DNA of 60,881 nucleotides from Lachnospiraceae bacterium (GTDB lineage: Bacteria; Bacillota; Clostridia; Lachnospirales; Lachnospiraceae): NCBI GenBank assembly GCA_030531245.1, contig JAUNOA010000005.1, positions 1 through 60,881 on the forward strand, written 5' to 3'. The position numbers were made by a program, and so were the translations under genes. The notes beneath the pieces are model-generated. The model saw nothing but the letters and a program-made list of their open reading frames with translations, was not told the DNA's origin and did not search any database. Shown here one piece after another: positions 53,701 through 60,881 of this stretch; the stretch's first letter is position 1; every line of letters begins with the position of its first letter.

Positions 53701-56700
53701 TCGGAGGTGAAGTTCATAAGCTTTTGTGAAGGATTGTCAAACCCGTTTCTGACAATTGTCTGCTCTTCTGAATATGAGTATAACTGCTGTCTGTCCTGTG
53801 AATACTCCGAAATTCCGGATACGATCTTTTCGGCAGGCTGATCTCCTTCAAAAACAGATGATGATTCATTTCTCGGCTTTCTGACAATAACAGCATCGGA
53901 TATGGAACCGAGAACATCAGAATCTGATTCTGTCTTCTTTTTCTTTTTGTCCAGATCTTCAAAATAACCCATTTTGTACCAGTCATCCCAGGTATGAATC
54001 GGAATAGGAATAGACAGAAGAATAACATCCGCCCAGAATCTGATTCCTCCGATTACTGCAAATCCGACTTCGCGCATATCTGAATATGACCTCTTTATCG
54101 TTGGATTATATATAAACAAAAGAGTCAGATTAAATCCTCCGCGGATACCTAATGTTCCGCATATACCAACTCCGGCATAGGCATTAGCAGTTAATACAGA
54201 CTGGAAAATGAACTCAAAATGTGTATTTTTAATAAGGTCATCGAAGAAACTCTGATCCGGATCACCGCCTGAAAAAGGAATCTGTTTTCCTTCATCGACT
54301 GCGGCACCGAATTCTCCGAGCAGAGTAAGGCTGACATCTCCTCCGACATAAACCGGTACACCATATATAAGCATATAGTAGGTATACCTGAATGTTCCCA
54401 TGACTCCGATATATCCGCCGCCGCCTTTGAACATCCATTGATTCTGAATCTGATCGTCGTTATTCTTGGTTATTCCGAATTCGAAATAAATACCGGCCAT
54501 CGGTTCAATACTCCATGCCGGAATACCCAATGACATGGCATTAAGAATATTTTTAGAACCAAAGGTTGACACCATATCAGACATATCCTTGAAAACATTT
54601 GTAATATTGGCTACATCTGTCACACTGTAGTCAAATCCGGTGTCTGAAGCAATTTTTCCGTTTCCGTCAAAGTGATTGTTTCTTGATTTTATCTGCTTAC
54701 CGAAGAATATTCGGATACCGCCAGGTTCTCCCGACGGAGAAATACCGAAAGACATTCCCAATGCATTAACAAAGCATGTCAGATCTCCGATAATCGGAAG
54801 TTGATAGAATTCTTTTACCGGAAAATTAATGTTTATGAGATTTGGAACCTTCGGATTTGGTTCGCTGAATACGATACCGGTATTGATCATTGCATATTCA
54901 CAGACTTTCTTGCCCGTATCTTCACCGGTAATTCTGTCGGTAATCATTTTCACATAAAGCCGGTCTCCGCTCTTATACTGTGAATAGTAACCTGTCTGAA
55001 ATGTATCTTCATAAGTCCATTCAGCCGGATTCGTATCTGATTTTTTAGCCTTATAGGTGGCTTTCTGTTTTTTTGTATCAGGATCAACAACAACAAAAAT
55101 AACATCCGTCACGTTTTCAGACGCACTATGTGTATTTCCGTCTGCATCTGTATAAGAGTACTCATAGGACTTGCCGGTAAGTGGATCCACAAGCTGTAAA
55201 GTAGCCGTAAGATCAGTAATGTCATCGTTGATGGAAATGGTCCTTGATACACCGGAAATCCTTTGTTTTGCCACTACAGTATTAAAATGAACCCTGTCTG
55301 TTGAAATAGGGTTAACAAGGAATGAACCCATATCATTATAATAATAGGTAACCGTCTTTCCGGTAGCCGGGTCTTCCTTCGCTTTTCCTGATGACTTGTT
55401 CAGTTTTACGTTTTTCCAGATTTCGTCTCCGTCTGCATAGAAACGGTATTTGATACAGTATCCTTCTTTTCCCGGAAAGAGCATAGTCTCGAACTTTCCT
55501 TCACTGTCACTGATACCGTAATGTGTACGGTCGGTTGTAATATAGACACCGGGCGCTTTATGCCACTTGTCGGATGATACGGAACCGTCAAGAGAAGAAT
55601 CACTGTAATAGACCTGACCTCCTAGTGAATATAAATTGTCAGGCTTTTCTGCAGAAAGATAAACTGTGTTTGTATCAGGATCTTCGGTTCCTTCGAAATA
55701 GTATTCATTCTGCATGAACTTTGCTCCATCCAGATACTTTCCTTCCCATACAGGTGTCAGATTCTTATCTATTGTTGATGCGGACAGGATGTAACGTGTT
55801 CCGGCAACATGCGAAGTGCCTGTTTGTGCCTCAGAATAAGAGACATCTTTATCAATGACATATCGGAAGTATTGTCCGTCTGTTTCCGGAGTGATTGAAA
55901 AAATGCCGGTTTTCTCAAATTTATCAGCATCCTCTTTACGTACACAGACTGTCATGGAATTCTGTTTTTTTGAATACTGTGTCTCTGCCTGTGTCTGTGC
56001 TGCCGTAAGAACAGCCCTTGTCGTATCGAGAGCTATATCTTTTCCCTGGGCATCTTTTTCATGTTCACGCAATCTTCCGACAGTTTCTCCTTTAGGAACA
56101 ACATTTGTTACATTTATCTGATTCCATGTGAAACCGGAATCCTTCATATCCACATGATAAATGACTGTATCACCGAGATGGAAATCGTAATTTGTAGAAC
56201 CGGCTTTGGATGTTCCCTGCCTGATAGTTCCATTTCCGCCTTCAACAGTTACCGAAGCTCTGTCATCATTTTTTACGGACAGCTGTGCTGACTTGGTTTT
56301 AAGCAGAGCACGAACGCGAAAACGTCCGTAATCACCACGGTCACCGCCGTCTATCTGACAGAATTCTATAAGATCTTTATTGTTACTGATCAGCTTATTG
56401 GTAATCGGCAGTGAAACACTTGTTGTGCTTTCATCAAGACCGTCCATAATAACAACAGATTTTGTACCGTCCCAGGATTCAAGTACAAGTCCGGAAATAT
56501 AAGTATATTTTGCATTGTCCAGTGCTACGGTAATGCTGTTGTTATTTGTGTTGGTAATAAGTACATTGTCATTGGAATTTAACAAAATTGTCCTGTTTTC
56601 CGACTCCATACCGGAAATCTCAGTGTTTTTTTTGATTTTTCCGTCGGGCGCAATGAATTCTACTGAGTTTGAGCCCGAAAGACCTATCATAAAAGGACGA

Positions 56701-58724
56701 TAAACAGGCTTTACGTCATAGATAGTAAGAGTAGGACTCCTGCCGAAAAATCCGCCATTTCTTAATATATAAAAACCATATTCAAAGCATTCCTTTACTC
56801 CATGTCTGAAAAAATAACAGTTGGATTGCCTCTCCCAATCTCTGTCATCGCCTTCCCACAAGGACACCCATCCGGCTCCGGTTTCATGTTCGTAGAATTG
56901 AAACTTTGTCTTTCCGTAGCCAGGCCAGCCCTGCTCTCTTTTCCAGTCTACCATCAGACCGCTGTAATCGTAATGAGGTTCAGAAAAAGCAAAAAAGGCT
57001 CCGGCCGATACGTCTTTCAAATCGTTTTCTGCATGCAGAACCCAGGAGGTTCCGTCAGCCCGGGAGTAGCATTTGGGACAGTCAGCGCCGGAAGAGTATA
57101 CTCCTTTTTCACTTACATCAGCAGTAATAATGTCCCGAAGACCGATGATTCTTCCGTTTGAAGTATCATCCTCGGTCTGTCCGGTTTCGGAAGAGGATGC
57201 TTTTGCCGCAGCTTCAGCATCAAAACTTAAATCTGTTGTACGGATGATGCCTGCTGCCTCGTTTCGTTCACCTATTACACAATCAACAGCTTCCTGAAGT
57301 TTAAGTTTGAACGAAACGTCTTTATTTAGATATGTGCTTACTACGGGTATTTTTACAATACGTTTTGTGATGCCATACCCGAAAATCACCTGTGCGTGCA
57401 CCTTGGAATAATCTCTGGTATTCATGGCAGAAATATCCTCGGTATCAAGCATGACACTTGCAATACTGTTGGTGTTCACAGACCTTTCAATTGTAACTGT
57501 GATGAATCCGTTCTCGGGGTAATAGCTGTCATCAGAGAATTCCACAACTGCCGGTTCATATTCCTCATCATCGAGAATTTTCAGTGTGAAATTGCTGTAA
57601 ATACCTGAAATCTGTTCATCGTTTTCGCCTGACAGATTAAAACCGGATTGTTTGTCTCCTTCTCCGTCTGAATTATCGATAGTGCGTATATCTATATACT
57701 TTTCTGTATCACCTTCATCAAATTCAAGAATTACATAAGCGGAAGAAAGAGCATCTGTTATTGAAGAAATACTGTTACTCATGTAACCTGAGGACTGTGA
57801 TGACAGATCGTCTGTTATAGACATCGGTGATATTTCATCTCCGAGAGCCATCACCTGTCTATCATCTTTTAATCCGGTGGCATACTCCTTGGCCCGGGCA
57901 AGTGAAGAAAACTCTGATGGAGTTGCTGTGGTATCCATATAATCTCCGATAGCATCTGCAGACTCTTCATAATCAGATAAGGAAGGAGATGCAATTGTGA
58001 CAGCATCTGCAGACTCTTCATAATCAGATGATGAAGGAGAGGCAATTGTAACAGCATCTGCAGGCTCTTCATCAGCAGACGAGGAAGGAGAGGCAATTGT
58101 AATAGCATCTGTATGGTCTTCATCCTCCGTTTCTGTTATAGCTTGATTGTCATTGCCGGAGGATCCGTTCAGAAGAAAATCCGCAGCTGTTTCCAAAGAC
58201 TGCTGCATTTGTGCGGTTTCCTCATCACTAAGAGCGAGATTTTCAATCTCCTCATCAGACATCTGATTATCAGATGTTATCGTTCCGTCAATGATTGCAT
58301 CGGAATAGTTGTATTCAGATAAAGAATCTTCATGCTCAAGCATATAGTCTTTTATGGAGATACTTTCATTTTGATTATTCACTCCTCCGGTAAATATATT
58401 TGCATCTTCAGCACTGACTATGTAATCTTTTCCATAGGATGCGGTCATATCCAGCATAGTTACTCTGATGTCCGCTTTTGGCAGATCTGTCCCGTTACGT
58501 TTTATATACAACCTGTATATCCCTGGATCATCTTCTCCTATTTCCGCTTCAGCTGCATTAAAATAAAACATACCATCGGTAATGCAGGTTTCGTCAATTT
58601 GCTGTTCCGGGATTATGACCGGTTCTTCTGCAGCAAATGCAGTCACCGGGACTGACATAATCATCAACGTACCGGCGAGCAGAAATGCTGTAAATCTCTT
58701 AATAGCACTCGTTAATTTCTTCAT
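50751..58724 (-). CDS. giant secreted multidomain protein with cell-wall-binding repeats
   Basis: A 2657-aa exported protein. Residues 1-32 are a Sec signal peptide ending in VTAFAAEE. Calx-beta-like sandwiches appear at about 45-115 and 325-495. An acidic Ser/Asp-rich linker (about 195-275) holds three tandem 17-residue repeats (DAVTIASPSSSDYEESA). A glycine- and aromatic-rich region of alternating hydrophobic strands spans about 1330-1590. About 1660-2160 looks like a beta-propeller (repeating strands such as ILMVYLDDN and YLVWLSDG). CARDB-like (about 2175-2380) and Big_2-like (about 2390-2480) Ig domains follow. Aromatic wall-binding repeats (about 2495-2657; GKWYYLDPEDGSMRTGWI) probably hold it on the surface. 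There is no LPxTG. The function is unknown: adhesion, glycan binding or surface assembly are possible. Confidence 0.85.
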   Translation of the reverse strand: MKKLTSAIKRFTAFLLAGTLMIMSVPVTAFAAEEPVIIPEQQIDETCITDGMFYFNAAEAEIGEDDPGIYRLYIKRNGTDLPKADIRVTMLDMTASYGKDYIVSAEDANIFTGGVNNQNESISIKDYMLEHEDSLSEYNYSDAIIDGTITSDNQMSDEEIENLALSDEETAQMQQSLETAADFLLNGSSGNDNQAITETEDEDHTDAITIASPSSSADEEPADAVTIASPSSSDYEESADAVTIASPSLSDYEESADAIGDYMDTTATPSEFSSLARAKEYATGLKDDRQVMALGDEISPMSITDDLSSQSSGYMSNSISSITDALSSAYVILEFDEGDTEKYIDIRTIDNSDGEGDKQSGFNLSGENDEQISGIYSNFTLKILDDEEYEPAVVEFSDDSYYPENGFITVTIERSVNTNSIASVMLDTEDISAMNTRDYSKVHAQVIFGYGITKRIVKIPVVSTYLNKDVSFKLKLQEAVDCVIGERNEAAGIIRTTDLSFDAEAAAKASSSETGQTEDDTSNGRIIGLRDIITADVSEKGVYSSGADCPKCYSRADGTSWVLHAENDLKDVSAGAFFAFSEPHYDYSGLMVDWKREQGWPGYGKTKFQFYEHETGAGWVSLWEGDDRDWERQSNCYFFRHGVKECFEYGFYILRNGGFFGRSPTLTIYDVKPVYRPFMIGLSGSNSVEFIAPDGKIKKNTEISGMESENRTILLNSNDNVLITNTNNNSITVALDNAKYTYISGLVLESWDGTKSVVIMDGLDESTTSVSLPITNKLISNNKDLIEFCQIDGGDRGDYGRFRVRALLKTKSAQLSVKNDDRASVTVEGGNGTIRQGTSKAGSTNYDFHLGDTVIYHVDMKDSGFTWNQINVTNVVPKGETVGRLREHEKDAQGKDIALDTTRAVLTAAQTQAETQYSKKQNSMTVCVRKEDADKFEKTGIFSITPETDGQYFRYVIDKDVSYSEAQTGTSHVAGTRYILSASTIDKNLTPVWEGKYLDGAKFMQNEYYFEGTEDPDTNTVYLSAEKPDNLYSLGGQVYYSDSSLDGSVSSDKWHKAPGVYITTDRTHYGISDSEGKFETMLFPGKEGYCIKYRFYADGDEIWKNVKLNKSSGKAKEDPATGKTVTYYYNDMGSFLVNPISTDRVHFNTVVAKQRISGVSRTISINDDITDLTATLQLVDPLTGKSYEYSYTDADGNTHSASENVTDVIFVVVDPDTKKQKATYKAKKSDTNPAEWTYEDTFQTGYYSQYKSGDRLYVKMITDRITGEDTGKKVCEYAMINTGIVFSEPNPKVPNLININFPVKEFYQLPIIGDLTCFVNALGMSFGISPSGEPGGIRIFFGKQIKSRNNHFDGNGKIASDTGFDYSVTDVANITNVFKDMSDMVSTFGSKNILNAMSLGIPAWSIEPMAGIYFEFGITKNNDDQIQNQWMFKGGGGYIGVMGTFRYTYYMLIYGVPVYVGGDVSLTLLGEFGAAVDEGKQIPFSGGDPDQSFFDDLIKNTHFEFIFQSVLTANAYAGVGICGTLGIRGGFNLTLLFIYNPTIKRSYSDMREVGFAVIGGIRFWADVILLSIPIPIHTWDDWYKMGYFEDLDKKKKKTESDSDVLGSISDAVIVRKPRNESSSVFEGDQPAEKIVSGISEYSQDRQQLYSYSEEQTIVRNGFDNPSQKLMNFTSEGKEKILMVYLDDNMDLNDDERTELKYTVYDIEDNTWTKPLTVQGDCTADFSPSLCDAGNRILITWVSREQKLVGNPEYKNYLESLEIYAADFDKDSLQISDTVQLTDDQNYDTTPFALYSNEGGKEQILVMYYKSEVPEIENAQTLITSASPELNNSELMYMLYEDGEWVRDRYYSGELAEGTDPAPLIRELNGQRFVKSPIVSEGINNPAIGDAVLSDADIIVYDADELEARRKEIYDAGDIDSEKAIQLKEEILNTKKNMGVLAYSVDTDQVLSTEKDREIFVQTYDFDNHEYSEPIRITDNTVNDSLPQIVKCDSTAYLVWLSDGKVLKYVNLSGLLLNSSDGKYNGFQSTAGTNMTSKGIKGVTVNNYRIFSGNPMTSETSDECTDCKCDMYVAWQESSDSKEEDGDFSQDIYVSGLVFDDYNAEESDMSGTSWSDGVRMSRSNKMNELPEFACADNKIMMVGNRFKFNSNENGEAYQASEQELVSTLFEPMPQLELDSVTVETYPEKPGDRFRLKVGVRNTGLKATESFDYGLCMVNGNEASPDSGMLTDRYEKRLPAGSTTFFTVEAELDEEKDSLMFINRSGNEAFISYDLYCVFENSDIGLSDIESRQDGNDFIISGTITNYSFRSLGETDHILIYDANGGKNVDISAPLPDIAINKSGRFEVKVPADAGLCESGYQDMTAVLVDKNGDRLSDYCSIRAYLDTVLNIRVNNAVDGETISIRCGESQKLNVSYSPDSYYRNGTAVCMIEDTDIAVVENGILRGLKKGTTKLHVSIDPYGSESVFNIEVKDAAAGGGTSGHSSSFRPGNGPKSAKHMTGKWKQNEDGDWRFICYDGSSFKGWGYIPASNGYNYYHMNADGILDSGWFFDQSEKKWYYLNENPGSSFGVMIKGWHLDRQDGKWYYLDPEDGSMRTGWIEDKGKWYYLFTGSGNHTWIQDEKGIWIYKGSGRSLGSMYVSEKTPDGYEVDANGAWIKH
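57952..58104. repeat. three tandem 51-bp repeats inside the giant gene
   Basis: Three head-to-tail 51-bp units (57952-58002, 58003-58053, 58054-58104) encode 17-residue repeats, with a decayed fourth starting at 58105. The unit length is a multiple of three, so changes in copy number keep the reading frame. Units 1 and 2 are nearly identical, suggesting recent duplication. Confidence 0.9.
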
Positions 58725-58766
58725 AACAAAAACACCTCTCTTTCAGACTATTAATCTGATAAGGAT

Positions 58767-58775
58767 ATTATAGCA
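58767..58775 (-). promoter_or_regulatory. extended -10 promoter of the giant gene
   Basis: The minus strand reads TGCTATAAT, a TGn-extended consensus box 42 bp before the ATG. A TCAGA/TCTGA inverted repeat and a GAGAGGTG ribosome-binding site follow in the leader. The rest of the 58725-58986 gap holds only this promoter and the tsf terminator. Confidence 0.6.
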
Positions 58776-58867
58776 TAGTAAAAAGCACTGAAATACACAT
58801 ATTGATTCATTTATATATAGTTAATTTATTAACATGTACCCCGGGAATCCCCCTTGTTCTGATATGC

Positions 58868-58896
58868 AAAAAGAGAGTCGCTGCCCGACTCTCTTT
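58868..58896 (-). terminator. terminator of the rpsB-tsf operon
   Basis: AAAGAGAGTCG (58870-58880) and CGACTCTCTTT (58886-58896) form a perfect 11-bp stem with a 5-base loop, followed on the minus strand by a T-run. It lies about 90 bp after the tsf stop and cleanly separates tsf from the accessory genes. Confidence 0.85.
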
Positions 58897-58986
58897 CATG
58901 CTTCCAACTCTAAAAAAGCACTACCCGTCTTTCTACCAGACTCATCAGAAAACCGAGTTGTTTTGCGGAAGGCTTTATTATATAAA

Positions 58987-59928
58987 TTAACCCTGCATCT
59001 GCTTTGCAACTTCTTCTGCAAAGTTCTCGCTCTTCTTCTCAAGACCCTCACCTGTCTCGAAACGAACGAACTTCTGAATGATTATATTTGCATTGTTTGC
59101 CTTGGCAACCTGATCAACATACTGTTTAACAGTCTGCTTTCCGTCTTCTGCCTTAACATAAACCTGATCAAGAAGAACGATGTCTTTCAGCTCTTTATTG
59201 ATACGTCCCTGTACGATACCTTCGATAACCTTCTCCGATTTTGCTGCCTCCTTCGGATCATTCTTGATCTGAGCAAGAAGGATTTCTTTTTCCTTTGCAA
59301 TGTAATCAGCATCAACTTCATCACGTGATGTATAGAGCGGCTTAAGTGCAGCGACCTGCATACAGATGTTTCTTGCCATCTCATGGAGATCAGGATTATC
59401 TACATTTGAAGCAACCTGAAGGAGAACTCCGATTTTTCCGCCTGCATGAATATAAGACTCTACGAAACCGTCACAAGCTTTAACCTTCTCGAATCTGCGG
59501 ATATGCATATTCTCTCCGATGATAGCAATCATTGATGAAAGCTTCTGAGCAACTGTAAGAGAAGTGTCATTTGCCCAAGGCTCGTTAAGAAATGCATCGA
59601 TTCCGTCAGATACGGTTGTAAGAGCCTGAAGAGCAACTTCCTTAACATAATCACGGAACTTTTCGTTCTTTGCAACGAAATCTGTCTCTGCATTTACTTC
59701 AACGATTACAGCATCCTTACCGTCATCGGAAATCTTGGTATCAACAACACCTTCAGCTGCAATTCTGCCGGCTTTCTTCTGTGCGCCTGCAAGTCCTTTT
59801 TCACGAAGGAAATCAACAGCCTTATCCATATCAGCGCCTACTGCTGCAAGAGCTTTCTTGCAATCCATCATGCCGGCACCTGTCAATTCTCTTAATTCTT
59901 TTACTAAAGCAGCTGTAACTTCTGCCAT
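58987..59928 (-). CDS. tsf: translation elongation factor Ts
   Basis: EF-Ts recycles EF-Tu by exchanging GDP for GTP. The UBA-like N-terminus (LVKELRELTGAGMMDCKKAL) and the TDFVAKNEKFRDYV core contact are typical. At 313 aa it is normal. It follows rpsB by 23 bp. In most Firmicutes pyrH and frr come next, but here a terminator and about 14.9 kb of other genes intervene. Confidence 0.97.
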   Translation of the reverse strand: MAEVTAALVKELRELTGAGMMDCKKALAAVGADMDKAVDFLREKGLAGAQKKAGRIAAEGVVDTKISDDGKDAVIVEVNAETDFVAKNEKFRDYVKEVALQALTTVSDGIDAFLNEPWANDTSLTVAQKLSSMIAIIGENMHIRRFEKVKACDGFVESYIHAGGKIGVLLQVASNVDNPDLHEMARNICMQVAALKPLYTSRDEVDADYIAKEKEILLAQIKNDPKEAAKSEKVIEGIVQGRINKELKDIVLLDQVYVKAEDGKQTVKQYVDQVAKANNANIIIQKFVRFETGEGLEKKSENFAEEVAKQMQG

Positions 59929-59951
59929 AATTATATCCTCCTATTATATGA

Positions 59952-60683
59952 TTATTCTTCTGTTGCTGCTGTTTCAGCTTCTGCCTCTACAGGCGCAGCT
60001 TCACCCTGGTTAGCTTCAATAACTGCATCTGCCATCTTTGCTACAATAAGCTTAACGGCACGGATTGCATCATCATTTCCCGGAATAACAACATCGAGTT
60101 CTTCCGGATCACAGTTTGTATCAGCAATACCGAAAAGCGGAATTCCGAGTGTGTGTGCTTCCTGTACGCAGATTCTCTCCTTCTTGGGATCAACAACAAA
60201 GATAGCATCAGGAAGTCTCTTCATAGTCTTGATACCGCCGAGGTTCTTTTCAAGCTTTTCCCATTCTTTCTTTATCTCGATAACTTCCTTCTTTGGAAGA
60301 ACATCGAATGTACCGTCCTGGCTCATCTCCTCGATCTTGTTAAGTCTCTTGATACGGCTCTGGATAGTCTTGAAATTTGTCAGCATACCGCCGAGCCATC
60401 TCTCATTAACATAGTACTGACCGCAGCGCTCTGCTTCTTCTTTGACAGCATCCTGTGCCTGCTTCTTTGTTCCTACAAAAAGAATAGTTCCGCCGTCTTT
60501 GGCTACATCTGCAACTGCGTTATAAGCTTCGTCAACCTTACCGACTGATTTCTGAAGATCGATAATGTGGATGCCGTTACGCTCTGTGTAAATGTATGGA
60601 GCCATCTTGGGATTCCATCTTCTTGTCTGATGTCCGAAATGAACACCCGCCTCGAGTAACTGTTTCATTGATAAAACGCTCAT
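59952..60683 (-). CDS. rpsB: 30S ribosomal protein S2
   Basis: S2 sits on the 30S neck and is needed for S1 binding. The start [27 protein letters not shown] (shown in part: [19 protein letters not shown]) and [16 protein letters not shown] are family landmarks. It is 243 aa with an acidic Ala/Glu tail. GGAGG lies about eight bases before the ATG. The 160-bp leader contains a short GC-rich hairpin (CCGG repeats near 60735-60750), and I see no certain promoter. Confidence 0.97.
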   Translation of the reverse strand: MSVLSMKQLLEAGVHFGHQTRRWNPKMAPYIYTERNGIHIIDLQKSVGKVDEAYNAVADVAKDGGTILFVGTKKQAQDAVKEEAERCGQYYVNERWLGGMLTNFKTIQSRIKRLNKIEEMSQDGTFDVLPKKEVIEIKKEWEKLEKNLGGIKTMKRLPDAIFVVDPKKERICVQEAHTLGIPLFGIADTNCDPEELDVVIPGNDDAIRAVKLIVAKMADAVIEANQGEAAPVEAEAETAATEE

Positions 60684-60805
60684 TTTTCTTTTCCTCCGTT
60701 TTTAATCTTCCGTCTGAACTTAATTTAAGGAACCGGCGAGCACCGGCAACACCGAAACATATTCAAACGTGTTTTATCGCAACTTCATTACTTTATCATA
60801 AAACG

Positions 60806-60832
60806 GCGGATGAGTCAATCGGACTCATCCGC
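60806..60832 (-). terminator. terminator of the gene upstream of rpsB
   Basis: GCGGATGAGTC (60806-60816) and GACTCATCCGC (60822-60832) form a perfect 11-bp stem with a 5-base loop, followed on the minus strand by CGTTTTA. It lies 12 bases past the stop of the partial gene at the window edge. Confidence 0.7.
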
Positions 60833-60844
60833 TGAAATACCGGA

Positions 60845-60881
60845 TTATTTGGATTCAGGCTTCTTCCAGGACATATAATCA
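60845..60881 (-). CDS. C-terminal end of an unidentified protein (partial)
   Basis: The minus strand from the window edge reads DYMSWKKPESK and a TAA stop at 60845-60847, followed by a strong terminator hairpin. Only 11 residues are visible, so the product cannot be named. The terminator position is the main reason to trust this frame. Confidence 0.5.
   Translation of the reverse strand, partial: DYMSWKKPESK

Noticed and set aside
57869-58123. Leucine-rich repeated open frame on the minus strand
   Set aside because: It is the out-of-frame reading of the 51-bp tandem repeats inside the giant gene; its apparent repeats come from the DNA repeat.

Overview
This window is a contiguous piece of a low-to-moderate GC Firmicute chromosome. 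It most resembles family Lachnospiraceae (Clostridia), possibly the Butyrivibrio/Lachnospira neighbourhood. The reasons are a split transketolase, a PolC-type replicative polymerase, the gene order pyrH-frr-uppS-cdsA-dxr-rseP-ispG-polC, a YqeG-type HAD phosphatase next to shikimate genes, a DUF4364-type regulator, the three-gene Hsp70-fold/DUF5717-like module, and a giant secreted protein with cell-wall-binding repeats. I see no phage, transposase, CRISPR array or rRNA. The genus is inference.

Layout. 1-4608 (minus): ribF, an FGGY sugar kinase and both halves of transketolase. 4683-5882 (plus): aroA, divergent from ribF and tail-to-tail with typA. 5873-8361 (minus): typA and a YigZ/IMPACT protein. 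8420-10975 (plus): a class A penicillin-binding protein. 11053-20470 (minus): one long operon running DUF5717-like giant, Hsp70-fold protein, 260-aa repeat protein, valS, a 46-aa gene coupled to valS, and a membrane-anchored TPR protein. 20549-21076 (plus): DUF4364 protein. 21063-24796 (minus): tig-clpP-clpX-ysxC. 24862-30879 and on to 33176 (minus): polA-coaE-yycJ, nrdR-yqeG-aroE-aroQ-efp, argS. 33235-33502 (plus): three tRNAs (Pro CGG, Glu CTC, Thr CGT). 33643-43997 (minus): pyrH-frr-uppS-cdsA-dxr-rseP-ispG-polC. 44076-58724 (minus): an accessory block that separates rpsB-tsf from pyrH-frr. It holds a heterodimeric ABC exporter, an MscS channel with two large extracytoplasmic domains, and a 2657-aa secreted protein. 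58987-60683 (minus): rpsB-tsf. The last 37 bases are the end of another minus-strand gene.

How the parts work together. Most of the window is housekeeping: replication (polA, polC), translation (rpsB, tsf, frr, efp, valS, argS, tRNAs, typA), proteolysis and folding (tig, clpP, clpX), MEP isoprenoid and phospholipid synthesis (dxr, ispG, uppS, cdsA), the shikimate pathway (aroA, aroE, aroQ), cofactors (ribF, coaE) and pentose phosphate metabolism. The least explained parts are the Hsp70-fold/DUF5717-like module with its downstream small and TPR genes, and the giant secreted protein next to the ABC/MscS operon.

Structure between genes. Four genes (ribF, aroA, yigZ, DUF4364) have a good -10 hexamer exactly six bases before the start codon, which predicts leaderless mRNAs. 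Convergent genes share their ends, with intrinsic terminators buried in coding sequence. A roughly 97-bp repeat (two full copies, one truncated) occurs only at convergent junctions. A long palindrome is centred on the -10 box of the ABC operon.
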